From the NCBI GenBank assembly GCA_028819295.1, contig JAPPMA010000062.1:59915-123914 (forward strand): a stretch of DNA of 64,000 nt, written 5' to 3'. The DNA is from a bacterium. GTDB lineage: Bacteria > Actinomycetota > Acidimicrobiia > Acidimicrobiales > Bin134. The translations under genes were made by a program, and so were the position numbers. Each line of letters starts with the position of its first letter. Position 1 is the first letter of the stretch. Below are positions 27,021-35,397 of this stretch, piece by piece. The notes under the pieces were generated by a model. That model saw only the letters and a program-made list of their open reading frames with translations. It had not been told where the DNA came from and ran no database searches.

Positions 27021-27593
27021 GTGAGCCGCATCGGGATCTTTGGGGGCACGTTCGACCCTGTGCATGTCGGGCACCTGGTGGTGGCCGTTTGGGTGCGAGC
27101 TGCTCTTGGTCTCGACACGGTCGAACTCGTGGTGGCCAACGAGCCGTGGCAGAAGCTGGACCGGCCCCGCATCAACCCCCCTCAGGATCGACTGGCCATG
27201 GTGGAGGCGGCAGTAGATGGCATCGCGGGGGTGGTGGCCTCATCGGTGGAGATCAACCGGGGCGGGCCTACCTATACGGTCGACACCCTGGAGGCGTATC
27301 GGGGAGATGACCCCGGCGGCTCGCTCTACCTCATCCTGGGCAGCGATGCCGCAGGCAGCCTCGACACCTGGCACCGCCATGAGGAGATTGCCGAGATGGC
27401 CGAGATCGTGGTGGTTGACCGGCCCGGCGCGGTGGGGGAGCGTCCGCCGGCGGCCCACATGGTGGTTGACTGCCCCCTGCTTGATCTGTCCAGCACCCAG
27501 GTGCGGGAGTGGGCTGACGCCGGTCGACCGCTCGACGGCCTGATTCCTCCGACCGCACTGGTCTACGGCCGCCGAAGGGGCCTGTATGGGTGA
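27021..27593 (+). CDS. nadD: Nicotinate-mononucleotide adenylyltransferase
   Basis: 190 residues from a GTG at 27021. The N-terminus RIGIFGGTFDPVHVGHLVVA is the nucleotidyltransferase GGTFDP-H-GH motif, and SSTQVREWADAG near the C-terminus is the second conserved signature. It makes nicotinate adenine dinucleotide from nicotinate mononucleotide and ATP. TACACT, ending 8 nt before the GTG, fits a -10 box and a leaderless transcript. It heads a cluster with a LytR_C protein gene and rsfS, a conserved bacterial gene order. Confidence 0.93.
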   Translation: MSRIGIFGGTFDPVHVGHLVVAVWVRAALGLDTVELVVANEPWQKLDRPRINPPQDRLAMVEAAVDGIAGVVASSVEINRGGPTYTVDTLEAYRGDDPGGSLYLILGSDAAGSLDTWHRHEEIAEMAEIVVVDRPGAVGERPPAAHMVVDCPLLDLSSTQVREWADAGRPLDGLIPPTALVYGRRRGLYG

Positions 27594-27657
27594 GCGCGGC
27601 GGAGTGTCTTGGAAGTGTCGAGCGGGCTGGAGGGGCCTGTATGGATGAGCGCGGCGG
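27576..27657 (+). repeat. 27-bp direct repeat spanning the nadD end and the next gene start
   Basis: Positions 27576-27602 and 27631-27657 match in 26 of 27 bases. The first copy contains the nadD stop; in the second, one substitution turns GGGTGA into GGATGA and the copy carries the likely ATG of the following gene. It looks like a local duplication of the nadD 3' end. Confidence 0.75.
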
Positions 27658-28777
27658 CCTTGGGCGGTGGCGCTGGGGCTGGCCAGTGATGCTGCTAGGA
27701 CTGGCCGCAGCAGTGCCGCTGTTGGTTTGGCTGGGGTGGGCGGCCATCTCCGACAGCAGCGACGGCACCGACGTGAGTGCCACAGCCGATCCCTCAGCCC
27801 CCGGCTACCAGGCATATGTGGACCCGACGCCCACGCTGTTGCTCATCCACGGTGATGGCGACGGCCTCGACGGGGTGACGCTGTTGGCGCTGACCGACGC
27901 CGGGGTTGAGGGCGCAGCCTTGTTTCTCGCCCCTGAGACCATGACCACCGCCGGACCGCTCGGCACGCGCTGGATCGAGTCGGGCAGCACCGGGGTGGTC
28001 GATGCCGTCGCAAAGCTGCTGGGCATCAGGGTTGGCGAGGTTCAAGTAGTAGATGACCGAGGCTGGACGGCAATGGTGTCCGCCGTGGCGCCCATCCCGC
28101 TCATCAATCCCGATGCGCTGGTCTCAGCAATCGGAGAGACCCGCTTCGAGCCTGGTGTACTGGCCCTGGCTGCGGCCGACGTCGGCCCATACCTGGGGTG
28201 GCGCAATCCCGGCGAGTCGCCGGTTGCGGCCTTGTTCCGTCATGAGCTGCTTTGGGGGGCCTGGCTGGAGCAAGTGGCACTTTCGTCGATGCCCGACGTG
28301 ATTCCCGGCGAGACCGACCGGGGGGTGGGCCTGTTCGTGCGGGCCTTGGCCGCGGGACAAGCCCGACTGGAGGCGGCACCCAGCGCCATCGACGCGAGCG
28401 GTGCGGTGGTCTTGGATGCGCCCGGGGTCGGCGGTTTGGTCAACGAGATGGTCCCATTCCCGACATCGGCCTCGGGCGGCAGCTCGCCCCGGGTGAGATT
28501 GCTTGATGGCACTGGTTCCCCCGGACTCATCGAAACCGCGGCCCGCACCCTCAGCCGGGCCGGGGCCCAGATCACGATAATTGGCAATGCCACCGAATTC
28601 GGTTGGGAGACCACCAAGATCGCTTATCACGACATCGGGTTCGCCTCCCACGCCGAGGCCTACCGAGACGCACTGGGTGTCGGGTCGGTGATCGCCGAGG
28701 AGCAGCCCGATTCTTCTATCGGCGTCACTGTGACGTTCGGAGCAGATTTCTCTCCGGTGCCGGGCGGAGACGGTTAG
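27641..28777 (+). CDS. Membrane-anchored LytR_C-domain protein
   Basis: 378 residues from the ATG at 27641 (a start at 27590 is also open). An N-terminal membrane anchor (about residues 13-36, PVMLLGLAAAVPLLVWLGW) is followed by a roughly 200-residue extracytoplasmic region that loosely recalls an LCP (LytR-CpsA-Psr) domain, and a C-terminal LytR_C domain (RVRLLDGTGSPGLIETAART, then AGAQITIIGNA). LCP proteins attach glycopolymers to peptidoglycan. The LCP catalytic arginines are not evident, so a non-catalytic or divergent role is possible. LCP-type genes between nadD and rsfS are common, which supports the call. Confidence 0.7.
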   Translation: MDERGGLGRWRWGWPVMLLGLAAAVPLLVWLGWAAISDSSDGTDVSATADPSAPGYQAYVDPTPTLLLIHGDGDGLDGVTLLALTDAGVEGAALFLAPETMTTAGPLGTRWIESGSTGVVDAVAKLLGIRVGEVQVVDDRGWTAMVSAVAPIPLINPDALVSAIGETRFEPGVLALAAADVGPYLGWRNPGESPVAALFRHELLWGAWLEQVALSSMPDVIPGETDRGVGLFVRALAAGQARLEAAPSAIDASGAVVLDAPGVGGLVNEMVPFPTSASGGSSPRVRLLDGTGSPGLIETAARTLSRAGAQITIIGNATEFGWETTKIAYHDIGFASHAEAYRDALGVGSVIAEEQPDSSIGVTVTFGADFSPVPGGDG

Positions 28778-28850
28778 GATGACAGCGTGGTCGCCGCATG
28801 AGCATGAGATCCGCCCCCACGAACAATGCGGGCATTGATGTGATGGCCAC

Positions 28851-29231
28851 ATGAGGGTCAGCGCCGCTGGCACAACGTTCGTGGAGGATTGGACAAAAGC
28901 TGTTGCGGCCGCGGCGGAAGAGGGCCCCGGTGCCGACACCGTCATCATCGATGTGGGCGAGGTGCTGGCCATCACTGACCACTTCGTTATCACCAGCGGT
29001 GCCAACACCCGAGCCGTGCGAGCCTTGGCCGAGCGGATCGAGGAAGCGGTGGACATCATCGGCGGTCCCAAGCCCATCTGCATCGAGGGCCTCTCCGACT
29101 GCGAGTGGGTGCTGATGGACTACGGCGACTTCGTGGTCCACATTTTCACCGCCTCGGCCCGGGACTACTACGCCCTCGACCTTCTCTGGAAAGACTGCCC
29201 GGCCCTGGCCGCAAACCAGTTGCCGTCATAG
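28851..29231 (+). CDS. rsfS: Ribosomal silencing factor RsfS
   Basis: 126 residues with the RsfS/Iojap fold: VIIDVGEVLAITDHFVITSG in the first half, then DYGDFVVHIFTASARDYYAL and LWKDCPAL at the end. It binds uL14 on the 50S subunit and blocks subunit joining when nutrients are scarce. Placement after nadD is its usual genomic setting. Confidence 0.93.
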   Translation: MRVSAAGTTFVEDWTKAVAAAAEEGPGADTVIIDVGEVLAITDHFVITSGANTRAVRALAERIEEAVDIIGGPKPICIEGLSDCEWVLMDYGDFVVHIFTASARDYYALDLLWKDCPALAANQLPS

Positions 29232-29279
29232 CCACTGGGTGTCGATCGGGGTCAGTCCAGGCGGCGAACGGCTAGAGCA

Positions 29280-30668
29280 ATGGTTGAGACTGTAGAGCGG
29301 CGTTCCTGGCTGGCTCTGGGGGCGGCCACGGCGGCGGCGTTCATGGTGGTGGTGGACGTTTCCATCGTCAACGTGGCCTTCCCGTCGATCCAGAGATCAC
29401 TGGATGCCTCCAACGCCGCCCTGTCATGGATCGTGAGCGGCTACTCCATCACGGTGGGGTCGTTCCTGCTGCTGTCGGGGCGGCTGGCCGACCGCCAGGG
29501 CCGGCGCCGGATGTTCAATCTCGGCTTGGCCATCTTCGCGGTCGGGTCGTTCTTCTGCGGAATAGCGCCCCAAGTGGAGGTGCTCATCGCGGCCCGGGTG
29601 GTGCAGGCGATGGGCGGGTCGCTGATCATGCCGTCGTCGTTGGCCATGGTGCTGCCGGAGTTCCCGGTGTCCCGCCGCTCGGCGGCCATCGGCATGTGGG
29701 GGGCGATGGGGGCGCTGGGGGCGGCGTTCGGCCCATCGATCGGCGCGTTGCTGATCGAAGGCCTGGGCTGGCGGTGGATCTTCTACGTCAACCTGCCCAT
29801 AGCTGCTCTGGTGTTCGCGGCCTCCCTTCGATTGGTGCGGGAGTCGCGCGATGAAAGCACTGAGGGTCGTCTCGACGTGGTGGGGGTGCCCGTGGGCACT
29901 CTGGCACTGGCGCTAATCATGGTGGCCATCGTTCAAGGCGAAGGGTGGGGCTACGGCGATTCCCGAATCATTGTCTTTGCCGCGCTGGGGGTCGTTCTGC
30001 TGCCCTTCGTCATCTGGCGTTCGCGGTCCCACCCCAATCCGCTGCTCGACCTGAGCCTGTTCAGCCATCGGTCATTCTCGGCGGCCACCGCATCGTTCGG
30101 CTTGTATGCGCTGGGATTTGTCCCCGGGTTCTTGATGAGCTCGCTGTTGTTGCAGAACCTGTGGGGGCTCTCGGTGCTGGAGACCGGTCTCGGGCTCACC
30201 CCGGGGCCGATCATGGCGTCGCTGCTGTCGGTGCCGATTGGGAGGATGGCCGACCGCTGGGGGCACCGCTGGCTGCTGACTCTTGGGGTGGTGCTGTGCG
30301 CGCTGTCGTATTTGTGGCTGCTGTTGTTGGCAGGGGAGTCGTCGGCCTACTTCACCGTGTTCTTGCCCGCCAATTTGGTCTTGGGCATCGGCGTGGGACT
30401 GTCCATCGCCACATTCGTCAGCGCAGCCATGAGCGACGTTCCCCCGTCTCAATTCGCCATCGCCAACGCCACCACCCGCACCGTTCAGCAAGTGTGCTTC
30501 GCCCTGGGCATCGCCGTGGTGGTCGCGCTGTTCAGCTCTGCGCCCAGCGGCGACCCGCTGGGAGGTTTCCAACGGGCCTGGATCTGGGTCATTGCCGCAT
30601 TCGGCGCATCGGCGGCGCTGATCATGGCGGCCTTCCCCTCCGGGGCTGCTAGTCGCCGAGCCCGGTAG
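29280..30668 (+). CDS. MFS drug/proton antiporter, DHA2 (EmrB/QacA) type
   Basis: 462 residues, about fourteen hydrophobic spans. Motif DVSIVNVAFPSIQRSL lies in the first span, followed by SGYSITVGSFLLLSGRLADR with the motif A-like GRLADRQGRRR, and RVVQAMGGSLIMPSS (motif C-like region), all typical of DHA2 exporters. It probably expels an amphipathic compound with proton import. It starts 48 bp after rsfS; no regulator gene is adjacent. Confidence 0.88.
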   Translation: MVETVERRSWLALGAATAAAFMVVVDVSIVNVAFPSIQRSLDASNAALSWIVSGYSITVGSFLLLSGRLADRQGRRRMFNLGLAIFAVGSFFCGIAPQVEVLIAARVVQAMGGSLIMPSSLAMVLPEFPVSRRSAAIGMWGAMGALGAAFGPSIGALLIEGLGWRWIFYVNLPIAALVFAASLRLVRESRDESTEGRLDVVGVPVGTLALALIMVAIVQGEGWGYGDSRIIVFAALGVVLLPFVIWRSRSHPNPLLDLSLFSHRSFSAATASFGLYALGFVPGFLMSSLLLQNLWGLSVLETGLGLTPGPIMASLLSVPIGRMADRWGHRWLLTLGVVLCALSYLWLLLLAGESSAYFTVFLPANLVLGIGVGLSIATFVSAAMSDVPPSQFAIANATTRTVQQVCFALGIAVVVALFSSAPSGDPLGGFQRAWIWVIAAFGASAALIMAAFPSGAASRRAR

Positions 30669-30711
30669 GGGTCTTGGACTGCTGCACGATCGAATAGGTG
30701 TGAAACGCTAA

Positions 30712-31062
30712 ACCGATGTCGGAATCAATCGAGACGAGGTCCGGTTGGAGTACTTCGACGGCCACGAGTGGTCGGGTCCGGTGGTGCATACCAGAGAGTC
30801 GGCGTCGGCTGAGATGGTCTTCTTCGGCGAGCCGGGACCGGGGGTGAGCCCAGAGGCGTTCTCGGTGCGGGCGTCGGGCGTTCTGGTGGCCGAGGAGACC
30901 GGCGAACACAACTTGGGATTGGTGCAACTCGGTCGGTGCCGGGTTCTGCTTGACGGCCAAGTGGTGCTGGATGCCACCGAGGGGGAATACGCCCGGGGCG
31001 ATGACTTCTTCGGGATGGGCTCGGAGGTCATCCCCGCCGGTGCTGCCACCCTCAAACAATGA
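30712..31062 (+). pseudogene. Fragment of a GH3 beta-glucosidase (PA14 domain)
   Basis: A short open frame bounded by stops translates to VRLEYFDGHEWSGPVVHTRE, then FSVRASGVLVAEETGEHNLG and YARGDDFFGMGSE, matching the PA14 insert found inside family 3 beta-glucosidases. The catalytic barrel and C-terminal domains are absent on both sides, and no convincing start codon is present. I read it as a relic of a once complete gene rather than a functional 105-residue protein. Confidence 0.6.
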
Positions 31063-31154
31063 CACGCATGTTGTTGGTAGCGGTGGGCGAGGTCGCTGTT
31101 GTGGTATCTGTGTCGTTCGAGGGGTGAGATGCGGGTGGGTGCGACGTTGAGTGC

Positions 31155-31495
31155 GTGGGTTGCGTCGGGCCGGCAAGCGAAGCGCGGTGTTGGCCGCGGC
31201 GGTCGCCGGGTCGGATGCGGCGGTGGGGCGCATCTGGCGGTTCGGGCGGTTCACCCCCACTGCTGTGACGCCGGCAGCCGCGAGGCGCCGGGCAAGCCCC
31301 GCCCCGCAGGAGCCGGCGCCCTCCACCCCGACGCGCGCCACTTTCCCCCACGACTCCAGCCATTCCAGCAACTGCTGGTAGCCGGACCTGTCGGCGGCGA
31401 AGGACGCGGCGCCCAACAGGCGCCCCGCCGAGTTCGACCGCTGCGGCCACATGGCCGTGTTCGCGGGTGTCGACCCCGCCGGTGATCTCGGCAGG
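31155..31495 (-). pseudogene. IS110-family transposase remnant (N-terminal part, frameshifted)
   Basis: On the minus strand GGVDTREHGHVAAAVELGG is followed, after a frame change near 31430, by GAASFAADRSGYQQLLEWL, then WGKVARVGVEGAGSCGAGLA and AVGVNRPNRQ. These correspond to the DEDD N-terminal region of IS110 transposases (the VGVDTHKD-type start and the GVEGTGSYG motif). The C-terminal domain with its catalytic Ser is missing and no terminal repeats are seen. It marks past mobile-element activity between the MFS gene and hipA. Confidence 0.7.
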
Positions 31496-31642
31496 GAAAC
31501 CTGCCATAGCCTGCGAGCCCCCCTGCTCGACGAGTGGGAGAAGGCACCGCGCTGGCCAATGCTTTGCCGAGTGTGTCGGTAAGGCGATGTGGTTAGAGAT
31601 GGCAGACCACATTCTGGCAGCAGCGGCCTCGCTGGATGGTGG

Positions 31643-31723
31643 CTAGGACGCAGAGCCGCTGAGTACAGGTCGGCCGTGTTCGAGCAGAGCCTCGAACTGC
31701 GCCTCGTCGATGGTCGGCATCCC
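31643..31723 (-). pseudogene. Fragment resembling the C-terminal BRCT end of NAD-dependent DNA ligase (copy 1)
   Basis: The last 26 residues before a stop read GMPTIDEAQFEALLEHGRPV and on, matching the end of the LigA BRCT domain (G-P-DE-F--LLE pattern). At DNA level a 35-bp core is about 80% identical to the fragment at 33588-33734, same orientation. It sits immediately downstream of hipA and cannot be a complete gene. Confidence 0.55.
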
Positions 31724-31785
31724 TTGTTGGGAAGTTGGAGTCGCGGACCACCTAGAAATGCGATAGGAATTGTTGACGGCGTTGC

Positions 31786-33246
31786 CTATCCATACCTGTG
31801 CTGGCCTTGATGGCCAAGGGGAAGCACGCATGGCTTCCTTGTCCGTTTGCCGATGTGACGGCAGAGTTGTTTCACCCCGACGGTCACGTCCAACGGCGAC
31901 AGATCTCTTGGCGCCAATTCCCGATCTTCGCTAACAGGCTTTTTCCTCGCTGCTCGCCTGTTGGCGGCTACCGTGCGGAGACAATCGTCGGACCTCTTCT
32001 TGAGTCTTGAACGAAAAGTGTCCAGAGATCGACTGGTAGGGATACCTGGCGGCATCGCGGCGATCTCAGAATCCAGCGCCGATACGGCCGAAGCGGCGAT
32101 CTCCTCAGCGCGGTCGAGTGTTGAGTCCAAGGGAAGCGCTAGGTAGGCCGCCAGGCTTCTCAGAGAGTCCTTCGCCCCCGACCTGTAGACGGTGAAGTCT
32201 GAGCCGAATCGCATCGCCAATTCCATCTCCCCGATCCTCTTCTTGGCGAATGGCAGGGCCGAGCCGACATCGTAAAGAGGAGCAAGTCGGACTCCCCTTG
32301 TATGGACGATGATGCTGAAGTTTCGGGCGTGTCCGTCCCGATTTACGATCATCCAGTAGTAGAGCAGAGCGTCACGGAATCTCCCTAGGTCGATTTCGGG
32401 CTCAATCGAAAACAGGCTGATGGCATCGCCAATGGCGAGTATCCCTGGGCCACCGTACTTCTCATACTTCTGTTGAGGTGAGCGGCCTAGCGCCTGGCAC
32501 ATGTCCTCTTGGTGGACCCGAATCCAATTTCCGCCTGTACGTTCTCTGTCGTAGCGGGTGACGATCACCGTCGGGTGGCCTGCGAAGGCTGCGATCTCTG
32601 AATCCGCAGCGGGCATCCCCAGACGCCGAGCAGACGCAAGGCAGAGGTGCTCGACCACCGCTTGATCGGGCCGGCCAGATGGAGACGGCTTGAGAATGTG
32701 AGTAGTCGGAGTGGCCCCATACGGCCTCGCCCAACCGCTGCCTTGGCGGTGCAGGGCTGTCTTCGCCTGGAATCCCCCGAGACTGAAATAGGCATCCTCA
32801 TCATCAGGAAGCCATCTCGCCGTGTCCAACGCCATAAGAGCGACCTCTTCTTCGAGTTGCGCCTGGCCCAGTGTGCGTAGACCGCTTTCTCGGGCGGTCA
32901 GTTCCGACTCTTGGCCAGAACGGCAGAATTGGACTGCCCCAGCGCAGTCATGGCCGACACGCGTAGCCATCAAGCCCAGCGTTGTGGGCGGAGACACCCC
33001 CTCGTTTTGATACCAGCGCTCCAAGACCCGCTCGTTGTCGGGCAACAATCCATTGATCCACCTCATTGTTGTCTCGGCATTGAACGGCTGGTCGCTGAAC
33101 GGGAGGGACATCGACAGCGGTATCGACTCCCTGCGGGCGAGGTAGTCGGAGTCATAGGCGAATTCGGCGCGACCCGCATCGAGGATTCTCACGCTTCCTG
33201 CGACAAGCCCGTTCAGGAGCACTGTCAGCTCCGTGCTTTCGGCCAT
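31786..33246 (-). CDS. hipA: HipA-type serine/threonine kinase toxin with a C-terminal Cys/His tail
   Basis: 486 residues from the ATG at 33246, which shares one base with the hipB stop. HipA motifs: N-terminal subdomain (GLLPDNERVLERW), glycine-rich segment YFSLGGFQAKTALH, catalytic loop NRDGHARNFS and metal site APLYDVGSALPF. HipA toxins phosphorylate targets such as glutamyl-tRNA synthetase and induce dormancy. It is longer than typical HipA (about 440): the last 26 residues contain Cys462, Cys473, His479 and His483 (C-x10-C-x5-H-x3-H), which look like a small zinc-binding knuckle. BRCT fragments flank the module. Confidence 0.9.
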   Translation of the reverse strand: MAESTELTVLLNGLVAGSVRILDAGRAEFAYDSDYLARRESIPLSMSLPFSDQPFNAETTMRWINGLLPDNERVLERWYQNEGVSPPTTLGLMATRVGHDCAGAVQFCRSGQESELTARESGLRTLGQAQLEEEVALMALDTARWLPDDEDAYFSLGGFQAKTALHRQGSGWARPYGATPTTHILKPSPSGRPDQAVVEHLCLASARRLGMPAADSEIAAFAGHPTVIVTRYDRERTGGNWIRVHQEDMCQALGRSPQQKYEKYGGPGILAIGDAISLFSIEPEIDLGRFRDALLYYWMIVNRDGHARNFSIIVHTRGVRLAPLYDVGSALPFAKKRIGEMELAMRFGSDFTVYRSGAKDSLRSLAAYLALPLDSTLDRAEEIAASAVSALDSEIAAMPPGIPTSRSLDTFRSRLKKRSDDCLRTVAANRRAARKKPVSEDRELAPRDLSPLDVTVGVKQLCRHIGKRTRKPCVLPLGHQGQHRYG

Positions 33247-33485
33247 CAGTTCCTTCCAGGCGGGCGGTCGAATCGCAATTCCAGATCCAGGGAGCGCACC
33301 ACCTTCATCAGATTCCCGATCTCGCCGCCTCTGTGACCTTGCTCCGCGAGATTGATCCACCTGCGGGAGACCCCGGCGCGCTCTGCCAGCTCGCCTTGGG
33401 TTAGCCCCGAGGCTATTCTGAGGCGGCGCAGTTCTTGCCCGAGATGCCCGATGGTGGTGAAACCTCGGAAGAATTCCTTTGCCAT
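33246..33485 (-). CDS. hipB: HipB-type HTH antitoxin
   Basis: 79 residues with an XRE/Cro helix-turn-helix: LGQELRRLRIASGLTQGELA, then RAGVSRRWINLAEQG. The C-terminal part (VVRSLDLELRFDRPPG) resembles the beta strand by which HipB dimers form. It represses its own operon and neutralises HipA; repeated sequences just upstream (33502-33573) are probable binding sites. It is translationally coupled to hipA. Confidence 0.9.
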   Translation of the reverse strand: MAKEFFRGFTTIGHLGQELRRLRIASGLTQGELAERAGVSRRWINLAEQGHRGGEIGNLMKVVRSLDLELRFDRPPGRN

Positions 33486-33501
33486 CGACTCAAAATAGCA
33501 T

Positions 33502-33573
33502 GTGAGGGAACCGCGCCACGAATAGATTGTAAGGGTGCTATTACGCGAATAGGCAGTGAGGGAGCCGCGCCAC
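33502..33573. promoter_or_regulatory. Direct-repeat operator candidates upstream of hipBA
   Basis: GTGAGGGAACCGCGCCAC (33502-33519) recurs with one change at 33556-33573, exactly 54 bp apart. GAATAG hexamers accompany both. The copies lie 17-88 bp upstream of hipB, where HipB operators normally sit, so binding by HipB is a reasonable inference. Confidence 0.5.
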
Positions 33574-33587
33574 AGGACTGGTCGCCT

Positions 33588-33734
33588 CTACCGCAGTTCC
33601 CCAGTCTCCAAGAGGTGCTCGAACTGCCCCTCGCCAATGGTCGGTATCCCGAGCGCTTCTGCTTTGCCGAGTTTGGAGGCTCCGGGCTTCTCGCCTACGA
33701 CGACAACGGTAGTCTTGGCTGACCGCCGAGGCAT
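33588..33734 (-). pseudogene. Fragment of the BRCT domain of NAD-dependent DNA ligase (copy 2)
   Basis: A 48-codon open frame from an ATG at 33734 reads KTTVVVVGEKPGASKLGKAE, then GIPTIGEGQFEHLLETGE and a stop. This is the second half of a LigA BRCT domain (VVVGE-PGSK--KA--LG-P). The first half and the ligase itself are missing. It lies upstream of hipB in the same orientation as the fragment downstream of hipA, so hipBA is bracketed by related ligase-derived pieces. Confidence 0.6.
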
Positions 33735-33994
33735 CTGACCGGACCCCGTTTTTTGGTCCAGGTGTTATGAGAGTGTTTTCGGGTTGTTTTCTGCCCATTG
33801 GTCTGCGTATTCGGCTGGGGCGCCGCTTCACTCCACCTTCTTCTCCCAGACCTTGTTTTGTAGCCCTCACGCTACAATCATAGCGTATTGGCAAGATGTC
33901 GCCCGCAGGTTACGCGACACTCAATCAGTCTCCCCACGCCGCTGAGAGGGTAACGCCACTCGCGCCCGCTCCCATTCGGGCTGGCATCCGAGTC

Positions 33995-34156
33995 TCACGC
34001 AGCAGGAGCGAGAGGCGACAGGGAGTCCGGGTCGGCCATGCTCACCGTGTCGCCAGCGGCAAGGATCCGCTGGTATTCGGCCTTGTCGTAGGCGTGGCGG
34101 ATCATGGCCACGCCGTCCGACATCGGCCCCTCGTGCTGGTTGTGGATAAATCCCAT
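33995..34156 (-). CDS. Possible small protein, unknown
   Basis: A 53-codon frame from ATG to TGA, beginning MGFIHNQHEGPMSDGVAMIR. Nearly all codons end in G or C, as in real genes here, which is why I list it. No family is recognised. It may be a genuine small protein or the 3' remnant of a decayed gene; the surrounding 900 bp otherwise lacks coding signal. Confidence 0.35.
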   Translation of the reverse strand: MGFIHNQHEGPMSDGVAMIRHAYDKAEYQRILAAGDTVSMADPDSLSPLAPAA

Positions 34157-34657
34157 CTCAGCACCCTACTTCTCGTCGCTTGTGGGGAGATAGGGCGGGC
34201 GCGGCTCTAGGGCATGGCAGGCTCACCTGCCTCTCAGGGTGAGGACCGCGTCGCCCGATTACGGGGTGCAGCCGCTTCCCTACCGTTTAGGGGGTGAGCG
34301 GATCGCAGGCTGGTGTCGACCTCACGCTGGGCATCGAAGTCGCAGAACAACAGGGCGACGGGCACAATGTGACCGACTGGGCGCTGTCGCTGTTCCAATT
34401 GTGCTCATGTCCGCACTCCAGATCTTCGGATTTACTGAGCGTTCGAATTACAGAGGTGTGCTTCGCCATCATTATCGCGCCTGTGAGTGACAGCAAGCAT
34501 TGGGCGAGAACTGATCGTGAGTGAGAACAGCCTGGAAGGTGCTGACTACGAGCAGGTCATCACGCAGCCCTCGGTGAAGTGCCGAAAGGCGGTGGATTAG
34601 GAGGGGGCGGGAAAAATTTGCATATTGAAGCGCATTTCAGATTGGTATGCTTACTGC
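34157..34657. other. About 500 bp without a supported gene
   Basis: Between the small frame ending at 34156 and the RHH antitoxin I see no open frame with the codon usage of neighbouring genes and no RNA gene. The stretch is part of the decayed zone that also holds the IS110, GH3 and ligase fragments. Confidence 0.5.
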
Positions 34658-34915
34658 ATGGCACAGTTGGTGACGAGGGTGGATGACGAGTTGGTGGCTC
34701 AATTGGATGAGATGGTCTACAAGGGTGAGGTGAAGTCTCGTTCTGACGCAGTGCGGAGTGCGCTGGAGGAGATGCTCGATCAGCGCCGTCGGCGGCTCAT
34801 CGGTGAAGCGATCGTGGAGGGTTACCGGCGCATTCCCGAGACCGAGGAGGAGCTGCGCTGGGCTGAGCAAAATGGGCGGGAGATGGTCGCTGAGGAGCCG
34901 TGGGAGAAGTGGTGA
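34658..34915 (+). CDS. Ribbon-helix-helix antitoxin of a MazF-type module
   Basis: 85 residues from the ATG at 34658 (MAQLVTRVDDELVAQLDEMV); an in-frame ATG at 34625 would put residues ahead of the RHH strand. The pattern of a short strand followed by two helices (KSRSDAVRSALEEMLDQRRR) is a CopG/ParD-like RHH fold, and the acidic C-terminus (ETEEELRWAEQNG) is a likely toxin-binding arm. Its stop overlaps the toxin start by four bases. Confidence 0.85.
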   Translation: MAQLVTRVDDELVAQLDEMVYKGEVKSRSDAVRSALEEMLDQRRRRLIGEAIVEGYRRIPETEEELRWAEQNGREMVAEEPWEKW

Positions 34916-35223
34916 ATCCGGAGCAATCGGAAATCTGGTGGTATGACAGCGAGCACGACAAGAGCCGACCAGTGTTGGTGGTGACTCGCAACAAGGTCAT
35001 TCCGGGGCTGAAGCGAATCATGGTCGCCCCGGTTACCCGCATGATCCGAGGGTTGCCCACCGAAGTACACCTTGGCCCCGAGGACGGCTTGGTCCAACCC
35101 TGCGTGGCGTCGTTCGACAATCTCCAGGTAGTCCTAAAGTCGCACTTGACGCAGCGCGTGGGAACGATCGCCCACCGTCGTTACGAGATCTGCGCCGCCC
35201 TGAATGCAGTAGCCGACTGCTGA
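34912..35223 (+). CDS. MazF/PemK-type endoribonuclease toxin
   Basis: 103 residues from a GTG at 34912 overlapping the antitoxin stop (GTGA). MazF features: N-terminal SEIWWYDSEHDKSRPVLVVT (the G-W/R-PVLV strand), VAPVTRMIRGLPTEVHLG (the basic loop before strand S3) and CVASFDNLQVVLKSHL (conserved D-N/L region). MazF toxins cleave single-stranded RNA at short motifs, which here are unknown. It ends just before the tRNA-Ala gene. Confidence 0.88.
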   Translation: MNPEQSEIWWYDSEHDKSRPVLVVTRNKVIPGLKRIMVAPVTRMIRGLPTEVHLGPEDGLVQPCVASFDNLQVVLKSHLTQRVGTIAHRRYEICAALNAVADC

Positions 35224-35231
35224 ATTGGCGG

Positions 35232-35305
<74 letters not shown>

Positions 35306-35397
35306 GCGAAGAGAGAACTGTAACAGCCATTCTGACGCTTCCCTGCATGGGATAACGGTTATTGGCCTTGTCGGGCGGCTCGGTAGATTTAGCGGCG

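Noticed and set aside
34287..34496. Small minus-strand frame before the RHH antitoxin
   Set aside because: Mixed codon use, no ribosome-binding site and no recognisable domain; treated as non-coding decay.
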